NCBI GenBank assembly: GCA_964615585.1
Contig: CAZTNS010000053.1
Location: 1 to 19,784, forward strand
Origin: JAQIBY01 sp964615585
GTDB taxonomy: Bacteria; Bacteroidota; Bacteroidia; Bacteroidales; ML635J-15
DNA: 19,784 nt
Reading direction: 5' to 3'
The position numbers were made by a program, and so were the translations under genes. Position 1 is the stretch's first letter, and the number at the start of each line of letters is the position of its first letter. Positions 6,365 through 13,624 of the stretch are shown here, piece after piece. The notes under the pieces were generated by a model. That model did not search any database. It saw only the letters and a list, made by a program, of their open reading frames with translations, and had not been told where the DNA came from.

Positions 6365-9199
6365 ATGAAAAGATTATTATTGTTATGGTCTGTTTTATTG
6401 ATGTCGATTCCGGCTATATCACAGGTTATTCCAAATGGAACAATAGATGGGCTTGATGAACTTAATGAAAAGCAGACTCGTGATATAAAGATGTTTGACA
6501 GTACTACCCTGAAGATGGATATGTATGTTCCGGTTATACAGGATTCATTAGTTTCAATTATCAACATTCCGGGCACAGGAGATGTAACAATTCAATTAAT
6601 GTCTAAAAATACGCAGTATCTGATTTATGATTCAATTGATAATCAAGTTAATCCTAATCCATATCAGTTACCCCTGGTTTTTACAAGAACCCCATATAAC
6701 AAAAACGGAGATGAATTAGGGCCTTTATTTGCATTTTTTGGTTATGCATATGGAACTCAGGATATGAGGGGGGCAAATGCTTCATCCGGAGTGTATTTTC
6801 CAATGTACAGTGATGGATGGAATAAAAACCCATATCATCCCTACATCAATTATAACATCGATATAACAAGTCCCTCTGATCCACGTAATGCGAATAAACA
6901 TGAGGATGGATATCAAACACTTCACCGTCTTCTCAACGATGTAGAGCGTGTATATGATTATGATGGCGATCAGCAAGCAGATACATTTCTTGTAACCAAT
7001 GGCTCTGTTGGCATGATAGGGGCAAGTGCACTCGGAAACTCTCAGTATTCACTTGCTGCAGCTCATCCTGTCAATTCATCTCAATCCGGATTGCAATCAA
7101 TTATGCCGATTGTTGCCTCTGCTGATCATTACTCATCTACATTGACAAATAACGGAGTTTACCGAGAAGCTTTAGTTGACAACTGGATAACCGGACAGGT
7201 TTATAGTCTGGTAGATGATAGTTTGAATACTACAGATACAAGTATCATGAATAATTTGCATAGTTCATCAGATTATAATCTTTCAAATAAAGCTGATGTT
7301 GCGAAAAATGCAATAGATTTTCTGCTTGTGGAAAATTCAAAGCCGGGTTATTATCCTGATAGTCCCCTCCGTTCAGCAATGGATGTGAGTTATGCCCCTG
7401 TTGATGCAGCAGGAAATCCGGATAGTACGGGTAATTTCAGCAGGTTCAGAAATATGGACGTCCCTGCTTATCACCTCACCGGATGGTGGGATATTTTTAT
7501 TGACGGACAGATACATAGTTTTAACAGGATGAAAGAAGAAGCCTTATCACAACAAACCCATGATCTGCAAAAACTGATTATAGGCCCCTGGGCTCATCAG
7601 ACTATAGGAAGTCGATCCACAGGTGATGTGCAATATCCCGAAAATGTCACTGATGTTATTGGTTTAAACACAATTTATGACAATTTTTCTCTTAGTGACT
7701 CATCATCAATAAGTGAAATTATGGATTCGGAACTTTTAAACTGGTTCAGATATACAATTAATAAAAAAGGCGTACCTGAAACAGGAAAACCTAAGTTTAT
7801 TATTCCTGAAAGTGATCAATGGCAGCCAATTGATAGTACGACATCAGTCAGGGTGCCTTCTGAGGATTATATTAAACCGTACTATATGTTTATTCAGTAT
7901 CTTGCAGGGCAAACTACCCTGGACAACCTTCCGGTGGAAATTCAGACTCAAAACGATACCATACCTTATTCTTATACCTTGCCCGTTTTGGACCCTCCCC
8001 TGATGCCACTTCAAGATACTGTTGAGGATAAACCCATTACTGATTTCCAAAATATTCCCTCTGTAAGGTTATACATTGCAGGGCCTGTAAATGATGGTAT
8101 CCCGGAAAATGATGACGCCGGAAATTACTGGATGGAATGTGATAGTTTTCCTTTCGAGCAGGGGATAAATCATACAAATTTTTATTTACACGGAGACAGT
8201 ACCATTGATCAGCAAATGCCAACAGAAGATGAAGGCAGCCATTCATATATCCATGATCCTGATGATCCCGTAATTACTGTTGGTGGTGCAAATATGACAA
8301 TCAACACTCCAGAGGGCCCCCAAAGACGTGCTCAGGGTCAAATGAATTTAGCCGATTCTTTTTTTGTTAATTATACGATGGACAATCAAGGTGTGATACA
8401 ATTTACAAGCGGACAAATTCAGGATTCACTGAGAATTCTCGGGTTTCCGGAGGCAACTATTTATGCGAGGTCTGAAGTTACAGGAATTGGAAAAACCGAT
8501 ACTGATTTCTTTGTTCGTATTCTTGATGTATATCCCGACGGAAGAGAAATGTTTGTTGTTGAAGGATGTGTAAATGCACGTGCGAGAGAATATGCCAGGT
8601 CAATTTATAATGGTAATGAAGACGTTAATCTTCCTTATACCAATATTGAATCAGATTCAATTTATGAATATAAGTTTAAAATGTTGCCAATAGGTTATGT
8701 CTGGGGTAAAGACCATAAAATAAAGATATTAATCAGTAGCGGGAATTATCCGAGATATCAATCCAACCCAAATTTACCTTTAATGGATTATGATTTCTTC
8801 CGTCGTAAACCTAATGACGGCCAAACTTATAATTACCAGGGAAATGATATGTCACCACGGGTTGCAATGCAAAAAGTTTATTTTTCACCGGAATATCCCA
8901 GCCATATTCAATTACCTGTTTTTGATAACTTGCCTGTAGGAATGGAAGATTCTCCTAAATCTGATGATAACGTAAAATGGAGTATTTACCCAAATCCGGC
9001 AGATGATTATCTGTACGTGGAATTACCTGAAGAAGAAGGAGTTTTATCTCTATATTCAGTGAATGGACAACTGCTGGATAAAAAGAATACACGTGGTTCA
9101 GAAACGTTAAATTTACAGTCCCATTCCGCCGGCATTTATCTGCTTAAATATAACTCCCCGAATCATGTTTTTAATGAAAAGCTGATCATTAGAAGATAA
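6365..9199 (+). CDS. secreted CocE/NonD-type (X-Pro dipeptidyl-peptidase family) hydrolase with T9SS sorting domain
   Basis: A 944-aa exported alpha/beta hydrolase. In order it has a signal peptide (MKRLLLLWSVLLMSIPAISQ), the S15/CocE catalytic domain, a C-terminal jelly-roll domain, and a type A Por/T9SS sorting tail. The tail begins near Trp872 (WSIYPNPADDYLYVEL) and ends GIYLLKYNSP...KLIIRR. The likely catalytic triad is Ser221 in GASALG, Asp376 in GWWDIF and His411 in IGPWAH. RTPYNK supplies the oxyanion Tyr111. The family usually reads GxSYxG at the nucleophile; here Ala222 replaces the Tyr. The substrate may be an acyl ester, an amide or an X-Pro peptide, and the sequence alone does not decide. 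T9SS tails direct proteins across the outer membrane to the surface or medium. I start at the ATG at 6365, since the upstream frame from 6344 would include the -7 element. Confidence 0.9.
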   Translation: MKRLLLLWSVLLMSIPAISQVIPNGTIDGLDELNEKQTRDIKMFDSTTLKMDMYVPVIQDSLVSIINIPGTGDVTIQLMSKNTQYLIYDSIDNQVNPNPYQLPLVFTRTPYNKNGDELGPLFAFFGYAYGTQDMRGANASSGVYFPMYSDGWNKNPYHPYINYNIDITSPSDPRNANKHEDGYQTLHRLLNDVERVYDYDGDQQADTFLVTNGSVGMIGASALGNSQYSLAAAHPVNSSQSGLQSIMPIVASADHYSSTLTNNGVYREALVDNWITGQVYSLVDDSLNTTDTSIMNNLHSSSDYNLSNKADVAKNAIDFLLVENSKPGYYPDSPLRSAMDVSYAPVDAAGNPDSTGNFSRFRNMDVPAYHLTGWWDIFIDGQIHSFNRMKEEALSQQTHDLQKLIIGPWAHQTIGSRSTGDVQYPENVTDVIGLNTIYDNFSLSDSSSISEIMDSELLNWFRYTINKKGVPETGKPKFIIPESDQWQPIDSTTSVRVPSEDYIKPYYMFIQYLAGQTTLDNLPVEIQTQNDTIPYSYTLPVLDPPLMPLQDTVEDKPITDFQNIPSVRLYIAGPVNDGIPENDDAGNYWMECDSFPFEQGINHTNFYLHGDSTIDQQMPTEDEGSHSYIHDPDDPVITVGGANMTINTPEGPQRRAQGQMNLADSFFVNYTMDNQGVIQFTSGQIQDSLRILGFPEATIYARSEVTGIGKTDTDFFVRILDVYPDGREMFVVEGCVNARAREYARSIYNGNEDVNLPYTNIESDSIYEYKFKMLPIGYVWGKDHKIKILISSGNYPRYQSNPNLPLMDYDFFRRKPNDGQTYNYQGNDMSPRVAMQKVYFSPEYPSHIQLPVFDNLPVGMEDSPKSDDNVKWSIYPNPADDYLYVELPEEEGVLSLYSVNGQLLDKKNTRGSETLNLQSHSAGIYLLKYNSPNHVFNEKLIIRR

Positions 9200-9251
9200 T
9201 AGATGCCGGGAGCGTATGACGCCCCCTGAAAAGTTATTGTTTTTCAACCCT

Positions 9252-9313
9252 GGTTTCCGGTCTTTCGGCTTTGGTCATGACAACGCTTCCGACTTCCGTC
9301 TCCGGACTTCCAA
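9252..9313. repeat. degenerate CTTCCGACTTCCG-type short repeat
   Basis: The spacer between the hydrolase gene and aspS contains imperfectly repeated words TTTCCGG, CTTCCGACTTCCG, TCTCCGGACTTCC. On the other strand these read as GGAAGTCGGAAG-like repeats, a pattern often seen between Bacteroidota genes. No gene or clean hairpin is visible in it. Confidence 0.45.
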
Positions 9314-9337
9314 CTGTTTGATCATATAAATTTCAAC

Positions 9338-9379
9338 ATCCCCTCAATTTTACTATTTTTGCCGCTAAAATCTATCGGT
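9338..9379 (+). promoter_or_regulatory. promoter and leader of aspS (copy B of a duplicated leader)
   Basis: TATTTTTG at 9354-9361 fits TAnnTTTG. A TTTC 19 bp upstream (9331-9334) could serve as the -33 element. The transcript leader would be about a dozen bases. The 45 bases ending in the ATG match those before the T9SS hydrolase gene at 40 positions, with identical spacing. Confidence 0.65.
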
Positions 9380-11137
9380 ATGTACAGAACACACAATTGC
9401 GGCGAATTACGCATCGAAAACAAAGGACAAAATGTGACCCTGAGTGGCTGGGTACAACGTAAACGTGACAAAGGCGGTATGATCTGGATCGACTTGCGTG
9501 ACCGTTACGGCGTTACCCAACTGGCGTTTGATGAGAGCAAAACAGACAAAAAAATCCTTGACACGGCAGAAAAATGCGGACGGGAATATGTGCTAAAAGC
9601 CACAGGTATTGTGGTTGAGCGTTACTCCAAAAACGACAACATGCCTACCGGCGAGATAGAAATATTTCCCGATGAACTGAAGGTTTTATCTGCATCAGCA
9701 ACACCACCCTTTACCATCGAAAACGAAAGCGACGGCAGCGATGAATTGCGCATGAAGTACCGTTACCTTGATATCCGGCGAAATCCCGTAAAAGATGCCC
9801 TTATCCTGCGTCATAAAATTGCACGTGAAACCCGTAAATATCTGGATGAAAGCGGTTTTCTGGAAGTTGAAACCCCAAACCTGATAAAATCCACCCCCGA
9901 AGGAGCGCGTGATTTTGTGGTGCCGTCACGTATGCACCCCGGGACATTTTATGCACTGCCCCAATCGCCGCAAACATTCAAACAGTTACTCATGCTTGGC
10001 AGCCTGGATAAATATTTTCAACTGGTAAAATGCTACCGCGATGAAGATTTACGTGCCGACCGCCAGCCTGAATTTACACAGATTGATTGTGAGATGTCTT
10101 TTGTGAATAAAGAGGACATCATGAAACAGTTTGAAGGGCTTGTGCAGCACCTTTTCAGAATGGTTAAAAACCTGGATATAGAGCTGCCCTTTAAGCGTTT
10201 GACCTGGCACGAAGCCATGGAAAAATATGGCACCGACAAACCTGATCTCCGTTTCGGTATGGAAATACAGGAAATATCGCATCTTGCACAAAACAAAGGG
10301 TTTAAAGTGTTTGATACGGTAGAATATATTGGGGGAATATGTGCCGAAAAATGCGCATCATATTCACGCAAACAACTGGATGAACTCACAAAATTTGTCC
10401 AGAAGCCCCAGGTGGGTGCTAAAGGTTTGGTGTATGTAAAATACAATGAAGACGGCAGTTTCAAATCATCGGTTGACAAATTTTTCTCCCCCGAGGACCT
10501 GGAAACCTGGGCAGAAGCAATGCATGCCAAACCAGGAGACCTTATGCTGATATTGGCCGGAAACAAACAGGAAACACTAGAGCAATTATCGGTGTTGCGG
10601 CTTGAAATGGGCAGTCGTCTCAATTTACGCACACCCGGCAGGTATGTTCCATTGTGGGTGGTAGATTTTCCGCTGCTCGAATGGGATGAAGAAACCAAGC
10701 GGTATCATGCCATGCATCATCCGTTTACCTCGGCAAAAGCAGAGGACAGCAAACTTATGGATACAGAACCAGGAAAGGTACGTGCCAACGCTTACGACAT
10801 GGTCATAAATGGTGTGGAGCTTGGTGGCGGATCCATCAGGATTCACAATACCGAAGAGCAACAACGCATGTTTAAATTACTCGGTTTTTCAGATGAAGAA
10901 GCCCGCGCACAGTTCGGGTTTTTACTGGATGCTTTTCAATATGGTGTGCCTCCCCATGGCGGCATTGCTTTTGGTTTTGACAGGATTTGTGCCCTTTTTG
11001 GCGGTAGCGACAGCATCCGTGATTACATCGCTTTCCCCAAAAACAACGCCGGACGTGATATCATGATAGATACACCTGCTCCGGTTTCAGATGAGCAACT
11101 GAAAGAATTAAAACTGAAAATTGTTGATGAGAAATAA
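9380..11137 (+). CDS. aspS: aspartate--tRNA ligase
   Basis: AspRS, a class II synthetase, charges tRNA-Asp. The 585-aa product has an N-terminal OB-fold anticodon domain (MYRTHNCGELR..., with GWVQRKRDKGGMIWIDLRDR). Motif 2 is YRDEDLRADRQPEFTQID with Arg220, followed by the large bacterial GAD insertion, and motif 3 is GIAFGFDR with Arg535. Length is that of a bacterial-type AspRS. I start at the ATG at 9380; an upstream in-frame ATG-like start at 9359 would include the -7 element. No Shine-Dalgarno sequence is seen. Whether the enzyme is discriminating or also charges tRNA-Asn cannot be judged from this window. Confidence 0.97.
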   Translation: MYRTHNCGELRIENKGQNVTLSGWVQRKRDKGGMIWIDLRDRYGVTQLAFDESKTDKKILDTAEKCGREYVLKATGIVVERYSKNDNMPTGEIEIFPDELKVLSASATPPFTIENESDGSDELRMKYRYLDIRRNPVKDALILRHKIARETRKYLDESGFLEVETPNLIKSTPEGARDFVVPSRMHPGTFYALPQSPQTFKQLLMLGSLDKYFQLVKCYRDEDLRADRQPEFTQIDCEMSFVNKEDIMKQFEGLVQHLFRMVKNLDIELPFKRLTWHEAMEKYGTDKPDLRFGMEIQEISHLAQNKGFKVFDTVEYIGGICAEKCASYSRKQLDELTKFVQKPQVGAKGLVYVKYNEDGSFKSSVDKFFSPEDLETWAEAMHAKPGDLMLILAGNKQETLEQLSVLRLEMGSRLNLRTPGRYVPLWVVDFPLLEWDEETKRYHAMHHPFTSAKAEDSKLMDTEPGKVRANAYDMVINGVELGGGSIRIHNTEEQQRMFKLLGFSDEEARAQFGFLLDAFQYGVPPHGGIAFGFDRICALFGGSDSIRDYIAFPKNNAGRDIMIDTPAPVSDEQLKELKLKIVDEK

Positions 11138-11158
11138 TCCAACTTGCTTATAAAAACA

Positions 11159-11184
11159 AAAAAGCCGGAAATTTCCGGCTTTTT
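11159..11184. terminator. bidirectional Rho-independent terminator
   Basis: The 26-bp perfect palindrome consists of an A5 run, GCCGGAAA, TTTCCGGC and a T5 run. It gives a G/C-rich stem with T tracts on either strand. It lies 21 bp after the aspS stop and 20 bp before the stop of the convergent S46 peptidase gene, so it can serve both. Confidence 0.92.
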
Positions 11185-11204
11185 GTTTCCTATGATAAGT
11201 GTTA

Positions 11205-13394
11205 TTATTCTACAATATCCAATTCGTTAATAATGTTGTCAGCTCCGCCAAGTTTTTCGATGACCCACAACACATAACGTGAATCAACATTGATGGTACG
11301 CTGCAGTTCAGGATTGTATATCAGGTTGCTGCATAACCATTCCCAGTTACCATCGAAAGCAAGGCCTACTAGTTCGCCGTTGCCGTTTAGAATCGGACTG
11401 CCGGAATTTCCACCGGTAATATCGTTGTTGCTGATGAAACAAACGGGGAGGTTTCCTGTATGATCCGCATAACGGCCGTAATCTTTGGCTTTGTGCAATT
11501 CAACCAGTTTTTCAGGCACCTGAAATTCTTCATCGCTGGGATCCCACTTTTCAATGATGCCATCAATATAGGTAATTTCTTTATAATGCACTGCATCAGC
11601 AGGATCGTAACTTTGTACGGTACCGTATGTAAACCTCAGCGTGGAATTGGCATCGGGGTAGAATTTTTTATCGGGTTGAAATTCGCGCAACCCTGCAATG
11701 AATTTCCGTTCGTTAACATCAATATCATTCATCATACTAACATAACTCATTTGAGAACCCATGATTGATCCCATAACATTTTCAAATAATATCACCATGG
11801 GATCTTTTTCCATGGTTTTGGATTTTGGTTTATCCAGAAATTTGGATAAACGTTCTTTGTTTGTAAAAATGGAGTTTTCATAAACATCCTCAACAAATGC
11901 ATCAATGTAATCCTCAATATTGTCTCCTTTATATTCATCAGGTAAATACGAGGTAAAGAATTCAATTTGCTTATCAGCTGAGAGTATGTTAACATAAGCT
12001 TTTAACTGGTTTCGCAAGATTTCTTTGTCCATTTCCGGATGATAATTTTCGTAATTTTCATCCAGTTTACCTTTCAATCGTTCTGTTGTGCTTTTTATAT
12101 TGTCTTCATTCTCCTTTTTGTTTTCCAGCAGTTTTTTCAGCGCCTTGTATTCCTGGACGTACATTATTTTGTCACTTGATTGCATCAAGCCAAGAGATAC
12201 AGCCACCATTTCTTCTGTCACCGGGCCAAAATCCTTGTAAAGTTCTTTCAGATTGGAAAGCACATCACCATACTTGTTTTTTCTGGTCTTATTTTCATCA
12301 AGCCATGCCTTAAATTTTTCCTGCAGTTGCTCGCGCTGCTTGATGGCATTGGTTTTTTTCAATGCTGTCATTTCTCCTTTAAACATTTTATGTGCATTGG
12401 CAAGTGAAGCATATTCATCTGTAATTGCCAGTCTTAATTCCTCATCTTCATTCATGAAATTATTCATCACATCAAGTTTTTTGGCAAGCAGATCAACGGC
12501 TGTCGGGTCAAAGGAGTTCATTTTGTATTCCATCCCGTATGAAGGAAGGTAACGTTCGGTTTGTCCGGGGAATCCCATGATCATGGTAAAATCACCCTCT
12601 TCCACTCCTTTAATTGATACCGGCAGGTGATGCAGGGGTTTATAGGGCACATTGTCTTCCTGATATTCATCTGTTGGATTGCCATCTTTTCCCATGTAAA
12701 CCCGGAAAATTGAAAAATCACCGGTATGCCGTGGCCACATCCAGTTATCAGTATCACCGCCAAATTTACCTATGGATGAAGGGGGAGCTGCAACAAAACG
12801 CACATCACCAAATTCTTCATAAGTAAATAAGTAATATTCTCCACCCTTATACATTTCTTTTACATTGGCCTCGTATTGATTGTCTTTTTCGGCGTTATCC
12901 TCAATTTCTGCAATGTGTTTGTTTATGAGTTTATCCCGTTCGCTTTCCTTTGTGTCAAACGCAATGTCTTTCAAAACTTTATCAGTAACATCCTCAATTC
13001 TGACAACCCTTGTTACACTTACACCTGGTACGGGAATTTCCTCTTCCAGGCTTTTTGACCAGTATCCGTCATCAAGATAATTGGCTTCTGTGGATGACAA
13101 ATTAGCAATGGCTTCGTATCCACAGTGATGGTTGGTAAACATAAGGCCTTTGTCAGAAACCATTTCCCCGGTGCAAAAACCTTGTCCGCCTTCTCCTACA
13201 AGCTGGAATATAGCATCTTTCAGACTTGAATTGTTAATACTGTAAATCTCTTCCGGACTGAGCTTCAAACCCAGTTTCTGCATATCCGTATAATTCATTT
13301 TGCTGATGTGGCCTGGTATCCACATGCCCTCGTCTGCCTTTGTCAGTGTGATAAAGACAAATAAAAACGCCAGGAGTACACTTAATCTTTTCAT
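11205..13394 (-). CDS. dpp7: S46 family dipeptidyl-peptidase, DPP7-like
   Basis: A 729-aa exported peptidase of family S46, which removes dipeptides from the N-terminus of peptides in the periplasm of Bacteroidota. It has a signal peptide (MKRLSVLLAFLFVFITLTKA) followed by DEGMW, typical of the mature start. The chymotrypsin-like triad is His in FTNHHCG (89/90), Asp226 in HTGDFS and Ser664 in GGNSGSP. A helical cap domain covers about residues 270-560. Eighteen residues after Ser664 there is Gly682 (in AFDGNWE). DPP11 enzymes have Arg there for acidic P1 residues, and Gly indicates DPP7-like preference for hydrophobic P1. I start at the ATG at 13394, because the frame from 13430 only adds residues before the signal peptide. 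It converges on aspS with a shared terminator. Confidence 0.93.
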   Translation of the reverse strand: MKRLSVLLAFLFVFITLTKADEGMWIPGHISKMNYTDMQKLGLKLSPEEIYSINNSSLKDAIFQLVGEGGQGFCTGEMVSDKGLMFTNHHCGYEAIANLSSTEANYLDDGYWSKSLEEEIPVPGVSVTRVVRIEDVTDKVLKDIAFDTKESERDKLINKHIAEIEDNAEKDNQYEANVKEMYKGGEYYLFTYEEFGDVRFVAAPPSSIGKFGGDTDNWMWPRHTGDFSIFRVYMGKDGNPTDEYQEDNVPYKPLHHLPVSIKGVEEGDFTMIMGFPGQTERYLPSYGMEYKMNSFDPTAVDLLAKKLDVMNNFMNEDEELRLAITDEYASLANAHKMFKGEMTALKKTNAIKQREQLQEKFKAWLDENKTRKNKYGDVLSNLKELYKDFGPVTEEMVAVSLGLMQSSDKIMYVQEYKALKKLLENKKENEDNIKSTTERLKGKLDENYENYHPEMDKEILRNQLKAYVNILSADKQIEFFTSYLPDEYKGDNIEDYIDAFVEDVYENSIFTNKERLSKFLDKPKSKTMEKDPMVILFENVMGSIMGSQMSYVSMMNDIDVNERKFIAGLREFQPDKKFYPDANSTLRFTYGTVQSYDPADAVHYKEITYIDGIIEKWDPSDEEFQVPEKLVELHKAKDYGRYADHTGNLPVCFISNNDITGGNSGSPILNGNGELVGLAFDGNWEWLCSNLIYNPELQRTINVDSRYVLWVIEKLGGADNIINELDIVE

Positions 13395-13624
13395 AGGTAT
13401 TATTTTAATTATTAGTTGTGTTAAAAACATTTTTTAAAAATACATATTTAGATTATACGTTGATACTTTGAATCTTAAAATTTTTTTAAGTACTTTCGAT
13501 TAATTTTTAAGATGCATAATATCAGTTTTTTATTTAATTATCAAAAACCAATATGAACATTATTGGAGCCTGAATTAATGATATTAAGTTATTAAATCTC
13601 AATTACAAATTGGCCAAAAACACT

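Noticed and set aside
6223..6576. Minus-strand frame of 117 codons over the hydrolase promoter
   Set aside because: It overlaps the signal-peptide coding region and the -7 element of the real gene, and the product is low-complexity hydrophobic.
10033..10698. Long antisense open frame (221 codons) inside aspS
   Set aside because: It lies wholly within the clearly coding aspS frame, has serine- and cysteine-rich composition typical of a shadow frame, and shows no recognisable domain.
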